NCBI GenBank assembly: GCA_950295325.1
Contig: OX485803.1
Span: 46,577,554 to 46,641,553 of the forward strand
Origin: Polytrichum commune
Lineage: Eukaryota > Streptophyta > Polytrichopsida > Polytrichales > Polytrichaceae
Direction of reading: 5' to 3'
DNA: 64,000 nucleotides
Of this stretch, positions 25,776-36,161 are shown piece after piece. Both the position numbers and the translations under genes were made by a program. Numbering within the stretch: the first letter of the stretch is position 1; each line of letters opens with the position of its first letter. A model generated the notes under the pieces. It was not told where the DNA came from and ran no database searches. It was given only the letters and a program-made list of their open reading frames with translations.

Positions 25776-27511
25776 TGTGAGCCCCAAACCTCCACCCTTA
25801 TGCGTCATAGTCCGGGTGGAGGCCCAATGCTTACATGTATTTAAGTAATCTCAACCCATCATGGCACCCCAATACACATTACACCACCAATGGGAATAAC
25901 ACGACCACTTTACTCACAAGGAAGCAAGGTCACAAGTATTTAGAAATACTTTTAGTCCCAGTAGCCTGGTACTTACTCATGTACCCTCCCCTTTTAACTA
26001 ATCATTGGTCGAGGCTAATTCATCCTCATTGTTAATTCCCTGGCACCCCTAAGTACTAGTCCCACTTCTAACTAACCACCCAGCCTATTCCTACCTAAGG
26101 CAATCACACCCTTGCTCCCCACATCACTCCTTATTCCCCATATCAACCACCAACTTCACACCTAATTACTGTACTAATACTCTGCCTCTAATTCTAGTCT
26201 GAATACTATTCAAGCTGTTGGACTGTGATTCCAGGGCATAACCGCTGGACCATTACTGGGTACCGAGTCATTGGCAGAGTTCAGTAGTAGTACTGAATGG
26301 CAGTCAGCCACTCAACCATACCAGGCCTTAGGCTAGCCTCCCGAACCTGCGAATCCACGACATGTGGGCAACCTCGGCTTGTGTTTGAATGGTCTGAATC
26401 CCCATATGCAATGCCACTATGCTCAGTGTCCCAATGATCTCACTTCCCACAACCTGCATTATGGTTGCGGCCCTGGCTGCACCCCCCTGGCTGTGTGCTT
26501 GATCGAATTCTCCTTCATCCAACCTGTTGGGAGTCCGCAGCAGATTGAGCCTACTGGCCTTGGCCATAAGTGCCGCAATCTCCGCCCTGTTCTCGTGCAA
26601 TCTCCCTGGTGTCTCACGCTTCCATCCCACACCTCTCACAGTTTGATTTTACCCACGCGCTCACCCTCCAATCCAGCGCTATGCGAATCCATCCACCTCT
26701 CAGTGGCCTTCCGTGAATGCCCAGTATTGTGTTCACTTGTTCTGGATCGCCCTTGGCTGGTCAGGACCAACATCCCGAACCCACTTTCCTTCGTGCTTCA
26801 CCCCGCTTGCAGCTTCACTTGCTGCTCCCGATTCTTGCCTTCTCCTGATTTCCCACAACCGCATTAGATTGCATCCCCCTCACCGCAATGCCGGATGCTT
26901 CATCCCTGGCATCGACCTTCGGCTCACAATTTAGCTCATTCCCCCTACCTGAGGACAATTCCAGCGCCCTCTCCCAAACGCCTTGAGATGTAAGTTGCCA
27001 TTACGGCTCGACCAGCTTGAGGGAGCTCTCCTCCTGGGAGCCCCGTTCCTTCATTCAACCGCTCCCGATCTTTGCAGTCCCTCGCCGTCATATCCCTGGT
27101 ACGAGAGAGAGAGCCAACCTGTTTTCGAGAGTTCCCTCTAGTACCGAAACATGGCTTATCCTCCAAAAACCCGGAGCTCCCCCTTCAATGGGCAGGGATG
27201 TGGCCCAAATCCAACTCTAAAACCCAGCCTCTACCTTTGAATGAGCACTCGTGGTACCTAATTAACTTAATTTCACACCAACCACATCCTTTAAGGCTTC
27301 AAGCCTAAATCAAAACTATAGCCTAATCTCTAATTTAAGTCCCCCTTTATTCCAACGCTAAACTGCTAACATCCTCCCCTCACCTCTAACTTCAATTAGA
27401 CTAGACATACTCACTCTTTTTATATTTTGATGAAGTAATAATAAATCCAAACTCAAGTCTTAATCATTTCCAGACTTAAAACTCATGTGGGCACATGCTT
27501 TTGGGCTCACA
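25776..27511 (-). mobile_element. Solo LTR A (TGTGAGCCC family), 1736 bp, TSD TGTTG
   Basis: Read on the minus strand it starts TGTGAGCCCAAAAGCATGTG (right end) and ends GGGTGGAGG...GGGCTCACA (left end). TGTTG is duplicated at 25771-25775 and 27512-27516. There are no internal direct terminal repeats and no gag/pol, so it is best read as a solo LTR. The GC-rich interior (26.3-27.1 kb) has open frames on both strands that look like chance. Confidence 0.82.
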
Positions 27512-27516
27512 TGTTG

Positions 27517-29466
27517 GAAGGGGTTGCTAAACAAAAATATTGTTGCTTGGCCATGAGTGAGGTGGGCAACTATTGGGTGGTGTGACCACTTTTTTATCCG
27601 AGAAGCTTTACTTGAACATCAAGGGAGCAGTAGGTTTGCCAACAAATGAAAGACATGTAATGATAGTTTTAGTGATGGAAAGGAGTGGAGAATCCTTGGT
27701 GAGGGGTAGTATCCATGATGGAAGCTAAGACATGGGCAATGAGCACTGAATGCTAAATTATGAGCAATGAACAATAAGGAGAAAATTGGGAAATTTTCAT
27801 GACTGTTGGGGCCACAATAGGAATTGGGTGCAAGCATGGTAAAGTGGACAACCCTTGATTCATGCCTAGGTTTAAGGGAAAGTGATTTAAAACTATTCAC
27901 TAACTTTAAATTTTGTGAAGAAAAGATTTCAACTTAATATTTTACATTTGAGTATTAAACACATAAATAAATGTCATCATTAAAAAATCCAATTTAAAAA
28001 TACATTGCTACTACTTTTAGGCCTTTGGCCACGTAAATTATGGTTTTAGTATACCGAAGCATTTTTTGGGTCACTTTACCATGCTTGCACCCAACTACAC
28101 CCCAAATTTATTTATTTTATATAATGCAATGTAATTGATTGGGACCTATTCCCATGGAATTTTGAAAACAATAATAGTCAAATGTTTTATTTTATCATAA
28201 TATATTGAGAACACACATGAGTTCAATTGGTGTAGGACAAAAATCTTCAATGTTATATATTGACATTTTGAAGCATTTGTATGAAAAATGTGGACCATGA
28301 CTATTCATGTTGTTGGATTCCAATACACTATTTCTAAATTTATAAAATTTGGGTGTGATTCTAGATTTGGTGGCAAACAAAAATGTGACCTAGGGATTGT
28401 GAGTGTTGCAATTGTTGAAAGCATGTGATGTGGTGAAAGCACATCCCTTTGTTGCAACTGAAACATGTGCCTTGAGTGCCAACACCTCCTTTCTTAAGAG
28501 ATTGGTTCCAATCTTCACCAATCACATACTTGGCACTATCGGCAAGTCCATAACATATTTCTTTTTGTTGCTACTCACAAAATACTTAATGTCATTAGGG
28601 CAAAAACCAAACCTTTACTCCACACTCTTGATGGACCAAAACTCCTTCTTCATCCCTTGCATGTTGGAGGAGGGATGCCACATTTAGCATTTCCAACTTT
28701 AGCATTGCACAAAGTCCCTATATCGGCTTGTATTGCCCAACATCTCTTTGCTTGAGTTGGGGACAATCTTGCAACGTGTCACTGGGAGGAGGGGCAGTCC
28801 ATCTTCAATAACAATGTGATACGAGCCACACCTTGCTCTACCAATGACAACAAGCCCTCTATGTATTGATGAGTTGCTTGAATGTTAGGGCAACGAATGA
28901 AGTATATTACGTTGTCGGGACAATTTAAGTGGCAATTAGCACCCAAGAATTTACCTACATGCCTTACAAATATATGATAAACTTTGTGCAATGCTATGTT
29001 CATGTTGGCGTTTTTCCATGTTCCCCTATGGTCATGTCATGTATATACACAACATATTAGACATAAATGAAAGTGCAAGAGATTATTTGGGAAGGACATA
29101 TAAATCAAAGGTGTACATATGTGTTAGATGAAACTCAATATAATGACGTAACAATATACATTCCTTAAGCAGATGACCACCCCATTGTCTATAATGATAG
29201 TGCCAAAAATTGAGCCACTCCGATAGGCCCAACAAACCTTCATTTTAGAGATAACCACCACAAACAAATGACAAGGTATTTTGATTATGCATCTTCCAAT
29301 GTTGTGGTTTCCTTGTAATCCTTGCAAATTTTTGTGTTGAAACTGCAAGAATGACTTGATGTTCTTATGCATAACCTTATCCAAGCTAGCATAATAGTGG
29401 AAAAAATAAGTGTGCTCAAGCCCAACCAAAGGAAGACTCATGTCATCATATCTATATATTCTTTGA
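27517..29466. other. Unassigned stretch
   Basis: Open frames at 28403-28687 (+), 28779-29003 (-) and 29124-29477 (-) lack any family motif I recognise, and the last runs into LTR C. They may be decayed transposon remains. Confidence 0.4.
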
Positions 29467-29841
29467 ACTACTGTCACCCAAAGTTCTTCACCCTTGATTT
29501 CGTCCTAGTCCGAGTGTGGAATGTTTGACTGACACGTAATAACTCCCTCCTTGGTAGTTTAATGTATCATTCCAATACATTGAATCAAGTGCTCCTATCC
29601 AATGTAAATCCAACACTATAAATCTAAACATCATAAGTCTAAAAACTATAAGAGTGAATACTATAAATCCAAATACTATAATTCCAATACTAAAAATCTA
29701 GATGCTAGAGCTAGACACTTGTTCATGAATGCCTTGAGTCTAAACCACATATAATAATGTAAGGCTAATCTTCAATACTAATTGATCTTGACTCTTCACC
29801 TTATAACCTCGCACACCTACGTGCCTCTCTCTCTTACTCCA

Positions 29842-31632
29842 TGTGAGCCCAAAATGGTGCCCACATGTGGTGATTAACTCTTCGAAACCAATTTTAGTTT
29901 GACTTTGAGGTGTTATGATTATTCACAAAACATAAAAAGAATGAAGTGTGGTGTGGATTTAAGTTTAGGCATTAAAATGTGTTGTGTAGTTATTTCAAGG
30001 TTTGATTTCAATAAGAGGATGCCTTGATTATGTGAGTAGGGGGTAAAGTGAGGCAAGGTGAGCTCCGCGGGTTAAATGCCCACTTTTGGATCCACTTTGT
30101 TAGTTTAGGAAGAAGGAAGCTTGGTGGAAGGGGATTAGTCCCTACTTTGAAGGTGAAGGTTAAGGGATTGTGATTGGAGGTGCTAATCCTCTCACCCTAT
30201 CCTCATCTCTCTCTCCCTCTCTCCCTCTCTCCCTCTTTGCTACTTAAGGTGGTTTCTCTCTCCATCAAGCGCTCTCAAGGGAGCAAGCTCTTAAGAGCTT
30301 GAGCCACGTGTGTGTGACATTAGTTCTTAGTGAAGTTAATGAGTTAAGCTCTCTTTCTCAAGGCCTCCCAAGTGAGGGAGTTATTAGAGTTTAAAATTGC
30401 ACGTGTTGATTAGTTAGGAGCTAGTGGAATTAGTGTGTTAAGATTAGTTCATTGTTTAGTAGCAAGAAAGAAAAAAAAAAGAAAAAAAGAAAACTTAGAA
30501 GACGTGTGATTAGTGAAGGAAAGAGTTTTGGGTTAGGTCCCAACCGGGACTGTAATCAGAGGCAGCTGGTTTGGTGGGTTAGGTCCCAACCGGGACTGTA
30601 ATCAGAGGCAGCTGGTTTGGAAGTTAGTCCCAACCGGGACTGTAATCAGAAGCAGCTGGTTTGGTGGGTTAGGTCCCAACCGGGACTGTAATCAGAAGCA
30701 GCTGGTTTGGTGGGTTAGGTCCCAACCGGGACTGTAATCAGAGGCAGCTGGTTTGGAAGTTAAGGCCCAACCGGGACTGTAATCAGAGGCAGCTGGTTTG
30801 GAAGTTAAGGCCCAACTGGGACTGTAATCAGAGGCAGCTGGTTTGGAGGTTAGGCCCAACCGGGATTGTAATCAGAGGCAGTTAGTTTGGAGGTTAGGCC
30901 CAACCGGGACTGTAATCAGAGGCAGTTAGTTTGGAGGTTAGGCCCAACCGGGACTGTAATCAGGAGCAGCTGGTTTGGAGGTTAGGCCCAACCGGGACTG
31001 TAATCAGAGGCAACTGGTTTGGAGGTTAGGTCCCAACCGGGACTGTAATCAGAGGCAGCTGGTTTGGAGGTTAGTCCCAACCGGGACTGTAATTAGAAGC
31101 AGCTGGTTTGGAGGTTAGGTCCCAACCGGGACTGTAATCAGAGGCAGCTGGTTTGGTGGGTTAGGAGTTGCCGGTACTAGATTACATTAGATCATTTCAG
31201 GGGTGGCTAAGGAGTTAGATTAATTTAGGATAGTTGGTGTCATGTATGGGTTTGTATGAGTGTGTTTAACCATTGAGAAAAGTGTTTTTCAACACTTGCA
31301 CCTCTTGGTCAAAATAACTCCCTTGCATTATTAATGGAGAATGTGGACGATCCTTGCAATGGCAAGAAAAAGGAAGTGAAGATTAAACGAGCGAGGGGAA
31401 TGTCCTTAAGGGCATGTGTGGCTAAAGCCGCGGGTTGGACTCTTGAGAAAGCCAACTCTACCACAAGCCAAAAGGCTAACATTAATAAAACACAATGAGC
31501 GGAAACAATATGTATTCTTTTGGACATGAAAATTATTTTGTACATGGTTCAATATTGAATTAGGCAACACATGTGATTCTTAAAGCCATCACCCGGATTA
31601 GGACGCTTAAGGGGGATGGTTTTGGCCTCACA
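29842..31632 (+). mobile_element. Solo LTR B (TGTGAGCCC family) nested in LTR C, TSD CTCCA
   Basis: Starts TGTGAGCCCAAAATGGTGCC and ends CACCCGGATTAGGACGC...GGCCTCACA. CTCCA is duplicated at 29837-29841 and 31633-31637. AATAAA at 31494-31499 fits an LTR polyadenylation signal ~135 bp before the end. The central third is the 14-copy minisatellite. No coding domain. Confidence 0.85.
30531..31165 (+). repeat. Minisatellite, 14 copies of ~45 bp, inside LTR B
   Basis: The unit core is CAACCGGGACTGTAATCAGA followed by GGCAGCTGGTTTGG and GTTAGG(T)CC. Units vary from 43 to 46 bp and differ at a few sites (CAGCTGG/CAGTTAG, GGTGGG/GGAAGT/GGAGGT). Many carry GTCCC-AACC-GGGAC, a 5-bp stem with a four-base loop; the GGCCC variants keep a 3-bp stem. 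Confidence 0.95.
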
Positions 31633-32363
31633 CTCCACACACACATAAACTCACCTACTTTAATAATGTAACTTTGTAAGTCCAACAAAATTAAATGCTC
31701 CAATGTTTCATAAACATAACTTTGCAAGTCTAAATCATTATAGTTGTGGATAATATGAATCCGAGCACTATAATTTGAAGATTATAAATTAAACTCTAAA
31801 TTCTTCCAAACCACACTACTCTTAACAAGAGGTCAAACCTACTTAAAAGCCAACTAGTCTTGGCTCTTCACCTTAAAATCATGCACACACACGTGCTCCT
31901 ATCTTGCTTCCCACACACCCACGCTTATAACACGTGGGATGCCAAGGAACACGAAGGAAAGAAGATGAGAGAGGGAAGAGTGAGGGTTTATATAGTGAGT
32001 TGAGAGGGAGTAGGTGATCACTCTCAAGATAAGCCTTCATAATTTTCCCCTACTTTGTAGACTCTTATCTTATCTTCTAAGTCTTTGTCCCTCAAACAAA
32101 CAACCTAGATCCTAATTCAAACTTTTAATTCAAGGAACTACCATTGGTTCTCCACCTACTACGCTTCCCAACTAAGGAGCTTCCTCACACTACTAATCTT
32201 CTAATCAATCCACTTCACACAAGCCTAATGCTTAAACATAATTTCCTTCAAGCTTCACTCTTTTTATATTTTTGTGAATAATCAATAAACATTAAAACAT
32301 CACTTCTAATGGTCTCAAAAGACTTAAGAATACATGTGGACACCATTTTGGGCTCACAACTAC

Positions 32364-33227
32364 GTACATTCTCAGCAGCTTGCACATTGTTTGTCATGAA
32401 CTCTTTGAAGTTCACATTTGACACACCATTGCTAGCCATCAACATATTAAGATTATCCCAAATCTAAGTTTGGGTTGCACCATCCTTTAATTGAATGTCA
32501 CAATATGCAATCATGAGCATCTTACATTATTTAGAATTGTATACATAACACACCATTGTCATCCACTCTTTTAATTGTTTGACATGGTCAAACACAATCC
32601 AAGAGTTCTCCACATCCTTACCTAAGTGCAAGGTGTATGGCATAGGCTCCACTACAAGATATCTTGGACCCTAGTTAGCAAGATTTTTATTGTGAAGAAC
32701 CACCCCGACTCACAGTCCTAGGGCCATGCCTTGAACTCCCCAACTCACTAGCCTTGGCACACTCAATCATAAATTGGAACATGCCCTTACCTATGTGGCT
32801 TACTAAAGAGCCCAAATGGCTTTATTTGGACTAGCTACTCTAATCCCAGGACTGGGGGGGTTTGTCCCTCGACACCACCCCATGATTTTACTACCCTTCC
32901 CCACTCATACCAACATTCAATCCTTTATGCAAAGGCCCCACCTTGCCGTCAACGAATGGAATGTCCACCCCAAAGTGAGGCAATCACCACTTTTGGGGCT
33001 CATCTCCCCAACACAATTTGATGGGCTCTATCATTTGCATCCTTTGTCTAATGTGGACGGTCTTTAAATTGTTGAAAAAACTCTAGAGAATGGGTTTGTC
33101 ATGTTGGTCTAATCACCCCCATGGGATAAGATCTCGCTATAGGCGTCTCAAAGAGTGATGTTGTTCCTAGGAGGTAGCGTGCCGCTCCTTTCAAGGCAAC
33201 CCCTAGCACACTTGGTCCTCACGAGGC
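32364..33227. other. Non-coding stretch
   Basis: Short frames only (for example 32816-33067). No gene or repeat end was identified. Confidence 0.45.
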
Positions 33228-33230
33228 TTA

Positions 33231-34709
33231 GGGCCAAGTTCCATGTGCCGGTCCCGGTCCCGGTCTGTTTTTTAAATGGGTGAGAAGCGGGTGACATCAT
33301 CCAAAAAATGGGTGATGTCGCCCATTTTATGAAGGGGTACTTCTATGTGGGGTGCCGGTTTATTTCGATTTCCTACTTTCTAACTAAAGTTGGTGAGTGA
33401 CAAGACATGACACTTTATGAAGGTCACCGGCAATGAAGGTCATCGTCATTTAACTTTTCATGTTCGATTTGCACATCATTTCCATACATTTAGTGAATGA
33501 ATTCCAAATTATGTGTTGTTGATATGCGTAGGTTGGTACTACTGTCATCTATGGAAATATTTATATATATATATATATTATTTTAGTCGAAATCGTCATT
33601 GTACATTGTTAATAAGTGATTTTTGATACATTGTTTTATTAAACCCAACACGTAACATGGGCCATCATTAGTACATATTGACTAGAATTAAGATAACGAT
33701 AGTCTAGAATGAATTTAAAGTAAAAGCACATAGTTCATTATTTTTGCGTTAATAGATTTGAAAAACAACATGCGTTTACATGGTTCAGGGTTTGTTACAT
33801 GGTTTAGGGTTTGCCTCGTAGAAGAATTGAATTATTACAGAGGAGAGATTCCTCATGTGATTGTCAATATGTGGTTTAGCTTATTGACGCAATCCATGAA
33901 TATTCTGATTACTTTGGCCAAGATTGGGTAAAAGGCTGTAGCATGACAACCTAATTTTAAATCATAATTAATCTAAGAATGTCAACAATTTTGATTAATG
34001 TTGACTACATTGTAAATTTCAAATTACACTAATTTAAAAAAATTAAATGCAAGAGTATGGACTATACCCTAGTGCCCCCGGTTTTGGTAAGTAAATGGCT
34101 TACTCACTACCGGATTGTTGTCGGGTAATTAGAGTGAGGCGAGTGGTTGTCAACATTGCATGTACTGATACATAGAGATTTTTAAAATTTATACCCCTAA
34201 TTGATAATGTAATTGTCAATGTAACCACTACATAAAGTGAAATAATCATGTGTTTGTTTTAATAAAACTTAAATGTGACACCTAAATGATACCAAAATAG
34301 TCTTTTAAATATTTCGTGAGTGTCTCCTTTGGTTTCTTTGCCTTATATATATATATATAGTTAAGATCTAGATTCGAAAAACATCATAAAATACACGTTC
34401 CCTAGGAGTACTCCTCAAAAGAAAGGACTTGAAGAATAAAGTGGCCTTTAGTATCCAAGGGTGTACCCTAGGTGACCGGCCGATCCGGTCAGCGGAGCTT
34501 TCTAACCGGCACATGTCCTTCTTGTGATCGTTAGGACCGCCAATCCTTTGGCACCCGTTCTTGCACAATACAAAATGTGGGACACCCATCCATGGGAGGA
34601 TACCAATCCTTGGGTGAGAGGGATGGGCACATGGCACCACCCTCTTTTCACCGGCCCACCCATTTTTTTTTTTAAAAACGGACCGGGACCGGGTCATGAC
34701 ACTTGACCC
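33231..34709 (+). mobile_element. Harbinger-like non-autonomous element 1, 1479 bp, TSD TTA
   Basis: Left end GGGCCAAGTTCCATGTGCCG and inverse right end GGGTCAAGTGTCATGACCCG, both followed by CCGGTCCCGG-like blocks. TTA is duplicated at 33228-33230 and 34710-34712. The interior is AT-rich with no transposase frame. It is homologous, in opposite orientation, to 39093-40258. Confidence 0.82.
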
Positions 34710-35025
34710 TTAGTGTGGTCCCTTTGCACCTCTTTAGAACCATATATGTGCTTAGCCCATCTTTCTATATGCATGGCCATTGCATCGTCGCCTTGCAATA
34801 CTTGGATGAAGTTTATGATAAGTAAATGTAACTTTGACAAAATGTGTCTACACTTTCTAGAATAATTTGGGATTTTTATTTATTTATTTATTTTTGCCAA
34901 GCTGGCTATCCATCTACGGTAATTTTTTTGCTACTTAGATCGTTCGTTTTTCTTCTCTCTTCTTCGACCCTTGGAGCATCCGTGAGGACAAAATGTGTCC
35001 CTAGACGTATAATTGTATAGTAGTT

Positions 35026-35173
35026 GGGAATATGGATGAACTCACTCGGCTTAACTCTTATTGAAGCAAATGACTTCCACATGTCGATTTGTTAAGTGGA
35101 CAGTAGTTGAATGGACATGTGGAAGTCATTTGCTTCAATAAGAGTTAAGCCAAGTGAGTTCATCCATATTCCC
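35026..35173. repeat. Near-perfect foldback, 60-bp arms, 28-bp loop
   Basis: 35026-35085 and 35114-35173 are reverse complements with one mismatch over 60 bp. The arm includes TTGAAGCAAATGACTTCCAC. No target duplication is visible at its edges. It may be a young foldback transposon or an inverted-duplication hairpin able to give small RNAs. Confidence 0.9.
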
Positions 35174-35194
35174 ATCATATCTATCAATCACTTA

Positions 35195-35836
35195 TCGTAG
35201 ACATGCTACTAACCGTGCAGCACCACTTACCGTGCATGTCACGATACTCCACCATGCCACTTACCGTGTACTTATAATCTCGGCCGTCAAATTATATCAC
35301 ATGCAATCTCAACCGTCCGATGTCTCTCAAACTCAATCATGACCGCGCCAATGACCTAAAACATCATTGTCAACTCACACTCATCATGGAGTTTCCTTCA
35401 GTCGAATCACATAGCAAGGTGTAGATGTAGCAATTTGATGAAGATGAAAAGAGCAGACCTTGCCAGGGCCAAAAAAGAAGCAAAAATTTCAACAACAACT
35501 TGAGAAGAAAATGGCTACACAAGTCAAAAGGACAATATCAAAACCTCATCAATTTCCTATGCCTACAAAGAAGAGGGCAACATTTGTAGCTCCTTTAGTG
35601 AAACCTAACATGCACGGTTAGTGAATGGCAAATTGATCACACATTGATGCATATAGTTGTGAACTTGATTGTAGAAAGGTTACAACTTTTCAAATACAAT
35701 TGTCATTTCATTTTACCACAATACTCTCATCTCATTTAGTAATTACAATTTTTTTAAAAAAAATTAAAAAGGTTTAACCCACCTTGTGGAAAACCATTTG
35801 AAACCCAAATATGCACGGTTAGTAGCATGTCTACGA
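35195..35836. mobile_element. TIR element, 642 bp, TA-flanked
   Basis: Perfect 25-bp TIRs, outer part TCGTAGACATGCTACTAACC. TA at 35193-35194 and 35837-35838. ACCGTGCA-type motifs repeat inside the left end (about 35212, 35229, 35260) and near 35608 in inverse. No coding capacity. Confidence 0.75.
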
Positions 35837-36070
35837 TAGTAGATAAGTTTTTGACGATTCAAGCATGGAGGAGGCTGGCAAACATCCTTGCCTCTAGCTT
35901 CACGCGCTCTACGATTCTATGCACTTGCTCTCCACTTGAGTATTTTTGTAGATTGTCGTAAAATCTTGCCATTATTGCCACCTCTCTATGGACTCCTACT
36001 TGTGGCTTCCTTTCCATAGGTGGTTGTGGGCTATTTGCATACATGTCTCCAACATGAAATCCTTGTGTTC

Positions 36071-36161
36071 GACACCCAATTGGCTTCATTTTTGGCGTTG
36101 GTCGATTGACCTCCTGTCTCTCAAAAAAAAAAGAAAAAAAAAAAAGACACCCAATTGGCTT
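36071..36161 (+). mobile_element. Short retroposed insert with poly(A) and 16-bp TSD
   Basis: GACACCCAATTGGCTT occurs at 36071-36086 and 36146-36161. Between them are 59 bp ending in a ~24-base A-rich tail, preceded by GACCTCCTGTCTCTC. Long direct repeats plus an A-tail are the mark of LINE-mediated retroposition of a 5'-truncated SINE or RNA. Confidence 0.78.

Larger units (their letters stand above)
29472..32358 (-). mobile_element. Solo LTR C (TGTGAGCCC family), split by LTR B, TSD ACTAC
   Basis: The minus-strand start TGTGAGCCCAAAATGGTGTC is at the right end and the terminal ACTCGGACTAGGACG...GGGTGACA is at the left end. ACTAC is duplicated at 29467-29471 and 32359-32363. Removing LTR B (29842-31632) and one copy of its 5-bp duplication leaves 1091 bp. 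A TATA-like CTATATAAACC lies near 31995 on the minus strand. Confidence 0.8.

Noticed and set aside
26364..26867. 167-codon frame inside LTR A
   Set aside because: Lies within a solo LTR, overlaps open frames on the other strand, and shows no domain.
30531..31165. CRISPR-like appearance of the 14-copy array
   Set aside because: Units are contiguous with no unique spacers, inside an LTR in plant DNA: a minisatellite.
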